Origin: an uncultured Methylococcales bacterium
GTDB taxonomy: Bacteria; Pseudomonadota; Gammaproteobacteria; Methylococcales; Methylomonadaceae
Assembly: GCA_903902705.1 (NCBI GenBank)
Contig: CAIUVX010000139.1
Coordinates: forward strand, 81,916 to 145,915
DNA: 64,000 nucleotides
Reading direction: 5' to 3'
This document shows positions 18,209 through 27,296 of this stretch, in pieces; the stretch's first letter is position 1; each line of letters opens with the position of its first letter. The translations under genes were made by a program, and so were the position numbers. A model generated the notes under the pieces. The model searched no databases, was not told where the DNA came from, and was given only the letters and a program-made list of their open reading frames with translations.

Positions 18209-18976
18209 GTGGGCAAAGTCATTGCCGTCACCAATCAAAAAGGTGGCGTAGGAAAAACAACAACCAGTGTCAATCTTGCGGCATCGTTGGCAGCCGCTAA
18301 ACGCAGCGTATTGCTTGTAGACCTTGATCCACAAGGCAATGCGGCTATGGGTTGTGGTATCGATAAACATGATATTCAGCATTCCAGTTATGAATTATTA
18401 ATGGCATCGGTGCCAGCAAGTGAAACTATTATTGAACTACCCGCTATTGGTTTTTCGGTAATAGCGGGTAATTCAGATTTGACCGCTGCCGAAGTCGAAT
18501 TAATGCAGGCTACGCGTAAAGAACAACGGTTAGCCGATGCCTTATTGCCGATAAAAGCTAACTATGACTTTATTTTGATTGATTGTCCTCCGTCTTTAAA
18601 TATGCTGACGCTGAACGCAATGGTCGCCGCTGACAGTTTATTAATTCCGATGCAATGCGAATATTACGCGCTGGAAGGTTTATCGGCGTTAATGACCACG
18701 CTGAAAAATATTCAGGATACTGTGAATCCAAAATTACATTTGGAAGGTATTTTGCGCACCATGTACGATGACAGAAACCGTTTGACTAAAGACGTGTCTG
18801 AGCAATTATTGCGCTATTTTGGTGATAAAGTATTTCAGACTTGCATACCCAGAAATATTCGTTTGGCCGAAGCCCCCAGTCATGGTTTGCCCGTGTTAAG
18901 CTACGATAAATCCTCGCGTGGTGCGTTGGCATATATTGCCTTAGTCCGCGAAATGCTGAAAAAAGAACAATCATGA
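18209..18976 (+). CDS. parA: Chromosome partitioning ATPase ParA (Soj)
   Basis: ParA is a nucleoid-binding ATPase that moves ParB-parS complexes during chromosome segregation. The 255 residues start with the deviant Walker A motif QKGGVGKTTTSVNL (about 10-23), followed by DLDPQGNA (Walker A') and LIDCPPSLNML (Walker B). Length and motifs are those of chromosomal ParA. The GTG start has TGAGGT seven bases upstream. Its TGA stop overlaps the ATG of the next small gene (ATGA), so parA, the small gene and parB are translationally coupled. Confidence 0.97.
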   Translation: MGKVIAVTNQKGGVGKTTTSVNLAASLAAAKRSVLLVDLDPQGNAAMGCGIDKHDIQHSSYELLMASVPASETIIELPAIGFSVIAGNSDLTAAEVELMQATRKEQRLADALLPIKANYDFILIDCPPSLNMLTLNAMVAADSLLIPMQCEYYALEGLSALMTTLKNIQDTVNPKLHLEGILRTMYDDRNRLTKDVSEQLLRYFGDKVFQTCIPRNIRLAEAPSHGLPVLSYDKSSRGALAYIALVREMLKKEQS

Positions 18977-19191
18977 CTGCGCAAAAACGTGGCTTAGGTC
19001 GTGGGCTGGAAGCTTTGTTAATCGATGTTTCTACTCAAGAAATAACGCAACTTAGCTCAACTACCGTACTCGTCAAAGCGATACAAACAGAAAACACCAA
19101 TTTGATTAAAGAAGCCGAAGCTTTAAAAGTCTTGCTGGATGACTTTGAAACACTGGTGCGCACTCTCAACATAGACAAACCAACATTATGA
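18973..19191 (+). CDS. Small ParB-derived protein between parA and parB
   Basis: A 72-residue protein. Its N-terminus KRGLGRGLEALL matches the first residues of the neighbouring ParB (KRGLGRGLDALL); both continue with DVST after one or two residues. Its later part, AIQTENTNLIKEAEALKVLL then DDF, aligns without gaps to the ParB segment NIQREDLNPLEEADALKRLL then EEF, with about half the positions identical. It therefore looks like a ParB copy that lost most of the arginine-patch CTP domain, the HTH and the C-terminal dimer domain. It overlaps parA and parB by ATGA on each side. In ParB proteins the N-terminal motif is the ParA-contacting, ATPase-stimulating peptide, so a ParA-modulating role is plausible but unproven. 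Confidence 0.75.
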   Translation: MTAQKRGLGRGLEALLIDVSTQEITQLSSTTVLVKAIQTENTNLIKEAEALKVLLDDFETLVRTLNIDKPTL

Positions 19192-20036
19192 ATGTAAAAA
19201 AACGTGGACTTGGGCGCGGATTAGACGCTTTGTTAGGCGATGTTTCCACGACTCAAGAAAGACATCATGCCCTAGAAACGCTACCCATCGAATATCTACA
19301 GCGTGGTAAATATCAGCCGCGCAAAGATATTAATCCAGAAAAATTGCAAGAGTTAGCTAATTCGATTAAAGCTCAAGGCATTATTCAACCTATCGTAGTG
19401 CGTTCCATCGCTCACAATCAATACGAAATTGTCGCAGGTGAACGCCGTTGGCGAGCCGCACAATTAGCGGGCTTAGCCGAAGTACCCGTGGTGATAAAGG
19501 ACGTTGATGACCACGCGGCAATGGCAATCGCGCTAATTGAAAATATTCAACGCGAAGACCTTAATCCGTTAGAAGAAGCCGACGCGCTAAAACGCTTATT
19601 GGAAGAATTCTCCATGACTCATCAACAAATCGCTGATGCTATTGGAAAATCTCGCGCTACCGTCAGCAACTTATTAAGACTTATCGACTTACAGTCTGAG
19701 GTAAAAACGCTGTTAATTAATAAGCAGTTAGACATGGGACACGCCCGCGCTTTGCTTGCTTTGGATGGTAATAAGCAAATCGAAGCAGCGCGTAAAATAG
19801 TCAAAGACGGCTTGACCGTCAGGGCGGCTGAACGTTTGATTAGAGAATTACAGTTAGATCCAAAACCAGCTAAAGTAAAAGTGATAGACCATGACACTGT
19901 GCGTTTACAAGACGATTTAACTGCTAAACTCGGCGCAAAAGTGGTTATCGATCACAAAGACAACGGCACGGGAAAAGTAGTGATTGCCTATTCCAGCTTA
20001 GAAGAACTGGATGGCATTATTGAGCAAATTAAATAA
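19188..20036 (+). CDS. parB: Chromosome partitioning protein ParB (Spo0J)
   Basis: ParB binds parS, slides as a CTP-dependent clamp and stimulates ParA. The 282 residues show the N-terminal ParA-interacting motif KRGLGRGLDALLGD (5-18), the CTP-binding GERRWRAAQLAGL box, the ENIQREDLNPLEEA box, an HTH (SMTHQQIADAIGKSRATVSN) and a C-terminal dimerisation domain. It starts with ATG overlapping the stop of the small ParB-like gene. It is the last gene of the operon; a hairpin follows at 20080. Confidence 0.97.
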   Translation: MNVKKRGLGRGLDALLGDVSTTQERHHALETLPIEYLQRGKYQPRKDINPEKLQELANSIKAQGIIQPIVVRSIAHNQYEIVAGERRWRAAQLAGLAEVPVVIKDVDDHAAMAIALIENIQREDLNPLEEADALKRLLEEFSMTHQQIADAIGKSRATVSNLLRLIDLQSEVKTLLINKQLDMGHARALLALDGNKQIEAARKIVKDGLTVRAAERLIRELQLDPKPAKVKVIDHDTVRLQDDLTAKLGAKVVIDHKDNGTGKVVIAYSSLEELDGIIEQIK

Positions 20037-20079
20037 CAGTAAGTTGTTAGCAACAAGTTGGCGTGTATAAATAACTCAA

Positions 20080-20108
20080 ACCTTCGTGGTTTTAAAAACA
20101 TCGAAGGT
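20080..20108 (+). terminator. Hairpin after parB, possible terminator
   Basis: The arms ACCTTCG (20080-20086) and CGAAGGT (20102-20108) pair perfectly and the interior TGGTTTT/AAAAACA nearly continues the palindrome. No clean U-tract follows, so termination is only probable. It sits between parB and ccmC. Confidence 0.4.
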
Positions 20109-20243
20109 CTTAATTTCAGCAAAAATCAAAATGCTGTTACGTTATAATGCAATAGTAGCGACGGCTTAACTAACACCGTCTAGGTTGGGCAAGAAAATTC
20201 GCCTGCAATTTCATATTTTTACTCTAAACCTTATTGATACCTC

Positions 20244-21008
20244 ATGTTTTTAATTCCAGACCCTGTCGTTCGTTTTTTTCACCGCATGGCTTCACCACCG
20301 CATTTTTACGCGCTTAGCGAAAAATTAATGCCGTGGCTAGTGGTGATTTTTGTGTTATTAACCGCCGCTGGTTTATATGGCGGTTTGTATTTAGCTCCCT
20401 CTGATTATCAGCAAGGTGATAGTTATCGCATTATTTATATTCATGTGCCTAGCGCGTGGATGTCGCTGTTTATTTATATCGTCATGGCAGTTGCTGGCGG
20501 TATTGGCTTAATATGGCGCATTAAATTGGCGGAAGTCGTTACAATTAGCAGTGCGCCGATTGGTGCAAGTTTTACCTTTATTGCGTTAGTCACTGGCTCA
20601 TTATGGGGTAAACCGATGTGGGGAACGTGGTGGGTGTGGGATGCACGCCTGACTTCCGAACTGATTTTATTGTTTTTGTATCTGGGCGTGATTGGTTTGT
20701 ATGGCGCGATAGATGATAAGCGTGTCGCTTCCAAAGCAATAGCGATTTTAGCGTTAGTCGGCGTGGTTAATATTCCCATTATTCATTATTCAGTCGAATG
20801 GTGGAATACCCTGCATCAAGGCCCGACGGTGACTAAAATGGATAAACCGTCAATTCATGTCACTATGCTAGTACCGCTGTTATTAATGGCATTGTCCTTT
20901 AAAATGTATTATGTCATCGCCATGTTGCAACGGGCGCGAGTCGAATTATTACAGCGTGAACGCAATGCGCAATGGGTGAAAACCCTGTTACTGGAGAAGC
21001 AACCATGA
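20244..21008 (+). CDS. ccmC: Haem exporter/transfer protein CcmC
   Basis: CcmC is the membrane protein that presents haem to CcmE in system I cytochrome c maturation. The 254 residues hold about six membrane helices and the tryptophan-rich haem-handling motif WGTWWVWDARLTSELIL, plus conserved histidines in periplasmic loops (IYIHVPSAW and HYSVEWWNTLHQGP). The stop overlaps ccmD by ATGA. No ccmA or ccmB lies upstream; parB does instead, so this is a split ccm locus. The cytochrome c4 gene nearby needs such maturation. Confidence 0.96.
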   Translation: MFLIPDPVVRFFHRMASPPHFYALSEKLMPWLVVIFVLLTAAGLYGGLYLAPSDYQQGDSYRIIYIHVPSAWMSLFIYIVMAVAGGIGLIWRIKLAEVVTISSAPIGASFTFIALVTGSLWGKPMWGTWWVWDARLTSELILLFLYLGVIGLYGAIDDKRVASKAIAILALVGVVNIPIIHYSVEWWNTLHQGPTVTKMDKPSIHVTMLVPLLLMALSFKMYYVIAMLQRARVELLQRERNAQWVKTLLLEKQP

Positions 21009-21178
21009 CTTTTAACAGCTTAGCTGAATTTTTGGCAATGGGCGGTTATGCCTTTTATGTGTGGACTTCTTATGGCTTGACATTGGTTGTCCTGCTTGCC
21101 AATATCATTATTCCAATCTGGCAACGCAAACAACTTTTACGCTCTTTATCTCTTAAGCAACAACGGTTAGAAAAATGA
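21005..21178 (+). CDS. ccmD: Haem exporter protein CcmD
   Basis: A 57-residue protein with one membrane helix (GLTLVVLLANIIIPIW) after an aromatic segment (MGGYAFYVWTSYG), then a basic tail. This is the standard form of CcmD, which helps release holo-CcmE from CcmC. I chose the ATG at 21005, which overlaps the ccmC stop (ATGA), over the upstream in-frame start at 20972 that would run inside ccmC. It overlaps ccmE by four bases. Confidence 0.93.
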   Translation: MTFNSLAEFLAMGGYAFYVWTSYGLTLVVLLANIIIPIWQRKQLLRSLSLKQQRLEK

Positions 21179-21618
21179 AACCTGCTAGAAAACAACGCTT
21201 AATACTCATCGGTTTAATGGTTATCGGTGCGAGTATTGCCACTGCCTTTGCCCTTAAATCGTTTAATGAAAACTTGATGTATTTTTTTTCTACCACCGAT
21301 GTTGTCGATGGTAAAGCTCCCAAAGACGCGCTGTTTCGTTTAGGTGGCATGGTGATTAAAGGCACAGTCGAACGCCCGAATGATGGCATGATGGTACGAT
21401 TTAAACTCACCGACTTTAGCAAAGAAGTCACGGTTGAATACACTGGCATATTGCCCGATTTATTTCGTGAAGGTCAGGGCATTGTCGCGCATGGCAAACT
21501 CAATGACAAAGGCGTGTTTATTGCCGAAGAAGTATTAGCCAAGCATGATGAAAATTATATGCCGCCTGAAGTAAAAAGTAGTTTGAAAAATCAGTCTGCA
21601 CCCACAAAACAGGAATAG
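21175..21618 (+). CDS. ccmE: Cytochrome c maturation haem chaperone CcmE
   Basis: CcmE covalently carries haem in the periplasm. The 147 residues have an N-terminal membrane anchor (about 8-27), an OB-fold domain and the motif LAKHDENYMP, with the haem-binding His124 and Tyr128. It is translationally coupled to ccmD. The next gene, after only three bases, is a nuclease-like gene rather than the usual ccmF, so the remaining ccm genes must lie elsewhere. Confidence 0.97.
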   Translation: MKPARKQRLILIGLMVIGASIATAFALKSFNENLMYFFSTTDVVDGKAPKDALFRLGGMVIKGTVERPNDGMMVRFKLTDFSKEVTVEYTGILPDLFREGQGIVAHGKLNDKGVFIAEEVLAKHDENYMPPEVKSSLKNQSAPTKQE

Positions 21619-21621
21619 CTC

Positions 21622-22038
21622 ATGTATGAATACAAAGTATCGCGCTTATATAGAGTAGTCGATGGTGACACTATTGAAATAGACATTGATTTAGGATTTG
21701 ATGTCGCCATTCATAAGATGGTTCGTCTGGCAGGCATAGATACGCCTGAAAGTCGCACTAAAGATATTTACGAAAAAAAACTTGGCTTGGAAGCTAAAGA
21801 ATGGTTAAAAACTAGATTAAAAGACGCTGAGAACATCCGTATTAAAACTGAAAAACCCGATAGCACCGAGAAATTTGGCAGAATTCTTGGCTGGTTATAC
21901 ACTGGCAATGATTCTGTCTCAATCAATGAAACTATGATACAAGAAGGCTATGCGTGGTCGTATCTGGGTGAGAAAAAGGTAAAAGATTTCGCGCTACTTG
22001 AAAAGCGTCGTCAGGAAGCAGCTGCAAAGAATGTGTGA
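21622..22038 (+). CDS. Staphylococcal-nuclease-like (SNase) protein
   Basis: A 138-residue thermonuclease-family protein. The active-site elements are visible: YRVVDGDTIEIDIDLGFD near the N-terminus and VRLAGIDTPESR, corresponding to the calcium-binding aspartates and catalytic arginine, followed by KFGRILGWLY and a C-terminal helix. No signal peptide is present (MYEYKVSRLY), so it is either cytoplasmic or exported by another path. It follows ccmE by three bases and is probably co-transcribed, an unusual partner for ccm genes. Convergent hairpins follow at 22048-22120. Confidence 0.88.
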   Translation: MYEYKVSRLYRVVDGDTIEIDIDLGFDVAIHKMVRLAGIDTPESRTKDIYEKKLGLEAKEWLKTRLKDAENIRIKTEKPDSTEKFGRILGWLYTGNDSVSINETMIQEGYAWSYLGEKKVKDFALLEKRRQEAAAKNV

Positions 22039-22047
22039 TTGCTGTAA

Positions 22048-22120
22048 GTAAGTGCGAATTTATTCGCGCTTACACACAACGTGGTAAAGTTGGGTTTGGT
22101 ATGTAAAATCCAACTTTACC
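22048..22120. terminator. Two tandem hairpins between convergent genes
   Basis: The first hairpin has 11-base arms GTAAGTGCGAA/TTCGCGCTTAC (22048-22073, one G-T pair). The second has perfect 11-base arms GGTAAAGTTGG/CCAACTTTACC (22083-22093 and 22110-22120). They lie between the stop of the SNase gene (+) and of the DUF475 gene (-), a likely bidirectional termination region. Confidence 0.6.
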
Positions 22121-22132
22121 GTGTATTAGCCG

Positions 22133-23140
22133 CTATGCAGCATTTTGTCTTTTATATAAAATGGAGGAATAAACCGATAGCGCGATTAATACCGCACCCA
22201 CTAAACCAGTGATAACTTCTGGAATTTCATGAACCATGCTGATTAACATGATAGCCGCTAGTGTGCCAATGGCGTAATGTGCGCCATGTTCTAAAAACAC
22301 ATATTCATCCAACGTGCCTTGACGCACTAAGTAGACAGTTAAACTCCGCACGAACATTGCACCAATCGCCAAACCTAGCATGATGATGACCACGTCTTGA
22401 GTAATCGCAAACGCGCCGATAACACCATCAAATGAAAACGATGCGTCTAACACTTCAAGGTATAAAAAACTCATCATACTGCCCTTTTTTAAGGCATTGG
22501 CAAGTTCTTCACCTTCTTCTTCATCTTCAAATAAAGCCGCCATACTGCCAACGACAACGTATAACATCACTCCGCCGACACCCGCCATTAACACTTCAAA
22601 ACGGATGGGTTCGGGTAGCCAATGATTAATCAGCAGTAATAATCCCAATGATAGTATTACCTCGATAGATTCGAGTTTACCGAAATCTGATAATTTTTCT
22701 TCGATATAGCCTAGCCAATGCAATTCTTTTTTATCATTAAAAATAAAAGAGAAAAATACCATCAGCAAGAACATTCCACCAAAGGCGGCAATTTCAACGT
22801 GGGCATTATTTAAATGTTCCGCATACACCATAGGATTATGTAATGCCATATCTGCCACGCCCAAAAAGCCCATGCCTGTGGCGACAGAGACGATAGCGAT
22901 AGGAAATATTAAACGCATACCAAATACCGCGACTAAAATACCGTAGGTTAGGAAGTATTGTTGCCAACGTTCATCCATGCGCTTTAGGATAGAGGCGTTC
23001 ACTACTGCGTTATCAAATGATAAACTGACTTCCAAAACACCTAGAATAATGGCGATAAACGCGCCCATTAATCCACCCCAAAAAAGCGCGGCGGCTAAAC
23101 AAATTGCTGTTACGATAAAAGAAAGACGAAAATGCTGCAT
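22133..23140 (-). CDS. DUF475 / TerC-like integral membrane protein
   Basis: A 335-residue protein of about eight to nine membrane helices. The paired acidic motifs SFDNAVVNASIL (about 40-52) and DASFSFDGVIGAFAIT (about 235-250) mark the DUF475 family of the TerC superfamily, which is linked to metal ion or tellurite-related membrane functions. The acidic loop EDEEEGEE lies between the halves. The ATG at 23140 has no strong ribosome site. It appears to be a single gene, downstream of cytochrome c4 but separated by 228 bases with a perfect hairpin. Confidence 0.85.
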   Translation of the reverse strand: MQHFRLSFIVTAICLAAALFWGGLMGAFIAIILGVLEVSLSFDNAVVNASILKRMDERWQQYFLTYGILVAVFGMRLIFPIAIVSVATGMGFLGVADMALHNPMVYAEHLNNAHVEIAAFGGMFLLMVFFSFIFNDKKELHWLGYIEEKLSDFGKLESIEVILSLGLLLLINHWLPEPIRFEVLMAGVGGVMLYVVVGSMAALFEDEEEGEELANALKKGSMMSFLYLEVLDASFSFDGVIGAFAITQDVVIIMLGLAIGAMFVRSLTVYLVRQGTLDEYVFLEHGAHYAIGTLAAIMLISMVHEIPEVITGLVGAVLIALSVYSSILYKRQNAA

Positions 23141-23240
23141 AAAAATACCTATCGGTTACTGTTTTAGTTGAGCAACTATAAGTCGATTTATTTTAAAATC
23201 AACTTTTAATGAAACTGACGGAATGACAAAATAGAATTGC

Positions 23241-23273
23241 ACGGATAACATCCCTTGAAGGGATGTTATCCGT
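23241..23273. repeat. Perfect 14-base inverted repeat (hairpin)
   Basis: ACGGATAACATCCC (23241-23254) pairs with GGGATGTTATCCGT (23260-23273) around a five-base loop. It lies downstream of the cytochrome c4 gene on the minus strand and upstream of the DUF475 gene. It lacks an adjacent U-run, so it may be a REP-type palindrome or a weak terminator. Confidence 0.7.
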
Positions 23274-23368
23274 TGTTCTACTTTAAAAATTAACTAGGAA
23301 GGAAGTAGATTAAAGTGTTCGTACCGAGTTCGTCGAAGTATGAGCGGTTGCTTAGCTACGCCCAGAAA

Positions 23369-23932
23369 TTATAAAGAGCCAAAATAAGCCGCTAACGCCT
23401 TAATATCCTCTTCAGAAATTGATCCTGCAATTGCCTGCATATAACTATTTTTGCGCGAACCTTCTTTAAAGCTGGTTAATTGCTTAACCAAATAATCAGG
23501 ATGTTGACCTGCTAATCGGGGAAATTGTCCATTACCCACGCCGTTTTCACCATGACAACCCATGCACATCACCGCCTTAGTTTGCGCTGCTTTAGCCAAG
23601 GTAGCATCACCGCCCGCTTTAACCGCAGGTAGGCTAGAAAAATAAGCCGCCAAATTATCCATGTCCGCATCACTCAAATCCGCCGCAATAGGCTGCATGA
23701 TAGGATTAGTACGGCTTGCCGCCTTAAATGCTTTCAATTGAATAACGATATAAGTCGCTTGCTGAGCGGCCAAACTAGGAAATTGTGTATTACCTTCACC
23801 TTTTGTGCCGTGACAACCTGTACAGTTAGCAGATTTTTGTTCACCTGCTGCTTTATCAACCGCCAAAACGGGCATTGCCAAAAAAAAGCTAAGCAATAAA
23901 GAAACGATAATCGATTTTTTTGGGGTATTCAT
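23369..23932 (-). CDS. Cytochrome c4 (dihaem)
   Basis: A periplasmic dihaem cytochrome of 187 residues that passes electrons to terminal oxidases in gammaproteobacteria. The signal peptide is clear (about 7-24, ending PVLA). Two similar c-type domains carry CTGCH (37-41) and CMGCH (123-127). Candidate axial methionines occur in NPIMQPIA and NSYMQAIA. The two halves are internally homologous, as expected for c4. It is transcribed divergently from pheS. Confidence 0.95.
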   Translation of the reverse strand: MNTPKKSIIVSLLLSFFLAMPVLAVDKAAGEQKSANCTGCHGTKGEGNTQFPSLAAQQATYIVIQLKAFKAASRTNPIMQPIAADLSDADMDNLAAYFSSLPAVKAGGDATLAKAAQTKAVMCMGCHGENGVGNGQFPRLAGQHPDYLVKQLTSFKEGSRKNSYMQAIAGSISEEDIKALAAYFGSL

Positions 23933-24118
23933 AACTCACCTCATATTATTAATGGATTGTTGCTGAAAACAAAAAGACGTTATTAGCGATTGATATTTAA
24001 GTAAGAATACCGTAAAAATAAAATATCTGGTATTCCTTTGTTTTACATTTTTATATGGCTGCTTAGTGTCATCATGAGAATTATTGAACACGCGTGTTCT
24101 GTGACGCTCATTTTGCAA

Positions 24119-24132
24119 TCTCATGATAAAAT
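24119..24132 (+). promoter_or_regulatory. Extended -10 promoter element of pheS
   Basis: TCTCATGATAAAAT contains TG-A-TAAAAT, an extended -10 hexamer, 32 bases before the pheS start. The identical 14-mer occurs upstream of pheT (27915-27928). No good -35 box is seen, which suits an extended -10 promoter. Confidence 0.5.
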
Positions 24133-24146
24133 TGCCAGCTTTTTAA

Positions 24147-25184
<1,038 letters not shown>

Positions 25185-25191
25185 TTAGTGC

Positions 25192-25268
25192 GTTGGGGTG
25201 AGCTTGCTAACCACCCAACAAAAACAAACATCTATGTGCAAATTTTGGGGTTCGTGCCTCACCCCAAC
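25192..25268. repeat. REP-like inverted repeat downstream of pheS
   Basis: The arms GTTGGGGTGAG (25192-25202) and CTCACCCCAAC (25258-25268) are perfect complements, with a nested hairpin TGGGGT/ACCCCA (25246-25266). It starts just after the pheS stop and is followed by two further palindromes, so this gap behaves as an insertion hotspot. The 25185-25930 gap otherwise contains a Uma2 pseudogene. Confidence 0.6.
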
Positions 25269-25329
25269 CTATCGCGCTGACTTAGGATTTTTAGATAACG
25301 TGTTTAATACGAGAATTCCTGTTTCGTAG

Positions 25330-25359
25330 GGTGGGCAAGCGTCTTTTTGCTTGCCCACC
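25330..25359. repeat. REP-like hairpin GGTGGGCAAGC
   Basis: Perfect 11-base arms GGTGGGCAAGC and GCTTGCCCACC surround an eight-base loop. A further complementary copy of CGTAG/GGTGGGCAA occurs reversed at about 25395-25413, so the element is a compound palindrome of about 90 bases. It interrupts the 3' part of the Uma2 pseudogene. Confidence 0.65.
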
Positions 25360-25413
25360 ATTTCGACAGTTCCGCGTGGGTAAACGATAGAGAAGTTTGC
25401 CCACCCGACTACG

Positions 25414-25643
25414 ACAGTGAGCAATTTTGAGTTTTACATCACTCATATACACATCACCCGCCGTGCCTTTAACGTGTTGATGCAACGCGAAGCCTGTATT
25501 CATCGCTATTTATTGTGCGACCTTGAACCACTTGCCATTGCGTAGATAGTGCCTTCAATATATTCATGGCGGATTTTGCTAACCCTTTCCATTTCCAGAT
25601 AATCGTCTTCGCTAAGTAGCGGTTTGACTTATTTAGCTAACAT
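25414..25643 (-). pseudogene. Uma2-family endonuclease remnant
   Basis: Conceptual translation of the minus strand gives KPLLSEDDYLEMERVSKIRH then EYIEGTIYAMASGSRSHNK, then after a frame change MNTGFALHQHVKGTAGDVYM then SDVKLKIAHC. Both blocks match the start of Uma2 (DUF820) PD-(D/E)XK proteins. An early stop (MLAK-stop), a frameshift near 25507 and loss of the catalytic C-terminal half show that it is broken. The truncation coincides with the GGTGGGCAA palindrome. Family assignment is by remembered motifs. Confidence 0.65.
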
Positions 25644-25706
25644 GATTTTATTCTCTTAATGTGGTGCAGTTATATCCAGTGCCTATATTAGAATGGGCAG
25701 ACTGGG

Positions 25707-25736
25707 GAAGCCCATCGTTCGCGATTGATGGGCTTC
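25707..25736. repeat. REP-like hairpin GAAGCCCATC
   Basis: Perfect 10-base arms GAAGCCCATC (25707-25716) and GATGGGCTTC (25727-25736). A related palindrome with arms GAAACCCATCA/TGATGGGTTTC lies at 51366-51401, indicating a dispersed family. Confidence 0.6.
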
Positions 25737-25930
25737 GTACCTCAGCGCATCCTATCGTGTTCCCCCCCCAACCTAAGCGAAATTAGCCTAACGTACGCAG
25801 TAAATATCAACAGAACCTAAAATACATTGATATTTTTATTGCTGATGTGCTAGCCTAGACAGGCTCGAATTGAGCAAATAAAATATTGGCATTGAAGTTC
25901 TTGTAAATCAACCAGATTAGGAGAAAAATC

Positions 25931-27259
25931 ATGACAAAAAAACAAACAGAAAAACGTTACATTATTACATTTACCGATTCAACAACAGATCAGAACTCAG
26001 CAGCAGAAATTCTGGATATTGCTCAAGATACCATTCAAGACGGCGTGTCCTTATTAGCAACTGATGCAGTGCTAACACCAACTGACGTACTGCATTTTGA
26101 AGGACTAGGCGCGGCTTCATTGACGCTTTCAGCAACCGACGTAGACCGATACAAAAATGATAAACGGGTATTGGCAGTTGAAGAAGACCTCGAAATGCAC
26201 TTTCTGCATGATGAATCAGAGCCGTGGCAAAAAAATCCGTTCATTGATGCTAGCCAACAAGATTTGTTAGCACAATCTTATCAACGCGGCTATCAGCAAG
26301 GCATTAGTGATTTTTATCAGAAGATTTTAGCGGATGCTAAGACATTACACGGTTCAGCCGCTACATCAGCATCAGCGACGAGTTTGATTCCGCCTATTAT
26401 CTTTACATCACAACCGATTCCGTGGAATATCAACTTAGTTAACGCACCTCAAGCATGGGCGCGTGGTTATAGAGGCAATGGTGTTAAAGTCGCTGTATTA
26501 GATACGGGCATTGCTGCTCATGCTGATTTAGTCATTTCTGGCGGTGTTTCGTTTGTACCTGGGGTGGTTTCATCCAACGATGGTCATGGTCATGGTACGC
26601 ATTGCGCAGGTGTCATAGGAGCAAGAAATAATACCATCGGTGTTGTTGGTGTTGCTCCGATGGCTTCTTTGTATGCGGTCAAGGTTTTAAGTGATGCAGG
26701 CAGTGGACAAACCAGTTGGATTTTAGCGGGTATGGCGTGGGCAAGACAAAATGGCATGAATGTTATTTCGATGAGTTTGGGATCACCTTCTTGTCAGAGT
26801 GTCGCTTACACCAATGCAATAGCTCAGCTTAATGCCGCAGGTGTCACGGTGGTGTGTGCTGCGGGTAATTCCGGAGGAACGACATTTCCCTGTGTAGGTA
26901 GCCCTGCAAATAGCCTCGGCACAATTGCGGTTGCCGCTGTTGATGCTAACAAAGTGAAAGCAAGTTTTTCTTCTTCTGGCACTACCTGTTGTCCACCAGG
27001 AGCTAACCCTGTCAGTATTTCCGCGCCGGGTGTGAGCATTAATTCAACTGTTCCAGGTGGCTATAAGCTGATGAGCGGTACTAGCATGGCTTGCCCTCAT
27101 GTAGCGGGTGCAGCAGCGTTAGTCAAACAACGTTTCCCCACTTTTACACCAGCTCAAATTAAAGCCAAATTAATGGCAACAGCGACTGATTTAGGCACAC
27201 CGGGTAACGATCCTTCCTATGGTGCTGGATTAGTCAATTGTAATTTAGCAACTTTATAA
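25931..27259 (+). CDS. Subtilisin-like serine peptidase (S8)
   Basis: A 442-residue subtilase with intact triad Asp191 (VAVLDTGIA), His221 (HGHGTHCAGV) and Ser385 (MSGTSMACPHVAG). Residues 1-95 resemble an inhibitor_I9-type propeptide (KRYIITFTDS, then RVLAVEEDLEMHF). No ordinary signal peptide is seen, so the enzyme may act inside the cell or use an unusual export route. Several cysteines (CQS, VVCAAG, FPC, TTCC) may form disulfides. A strong ribosome site, TTAGGAGAAAAATC, precedes the ATG. It lies with the next small gene inside the insert that separates pheS from pheT, suggesting acquisition as a two-gene cassette. Confidence 0.92.
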   Translation: MTKKQTEKRYIITFTDSTTDQNSAAEILDIAQDTIQDGVSLLATDAVLTPTDVLHFEGLGAASLTLSATDVDRYKNDKRVLAVEEDLEMHFLHDESEPWQKNPFIDASQQDLLAQSYQRGYQQGISDFYQKILADAKTLHGSAATSASATSLIPPIIFTSQPIPWNINLVNAPQAWARGYRGNGVKVAVLDTGIAAHADLVISGGVSFVPGVVSSNDGHGHGTHCAGVIGARNNTIGVVGVAPMASLYAVKVLSDAGSGQTSWILAGMAWARQNGMNVISMSLGSPSCQSVAYTNAIAQLNAAGVTVVCAAGNSGGTTFPCVGSPANSLGTIAVAAVDANKVKASFSSSGTTCCPPGANPVSISAPGVSINSTVPGGYKLMSGTSMACPHVAGAAALVKQRFPTFTPAQIKAKLMATATDLGTPGNDPSYGAGLVNCNLATL

Positions 27260-27296
27260 GACTTTAGCATTCGCTAATCTTGAAGGCATAAACCGA

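Noticed and set aside
25754..25772. Poly-C tract before the subtilase
   Set aside because: A run of eight C lies in non-coding sequence about 160 bases upstream; unlike the tssL tract it has no evident effect on a reading frame.
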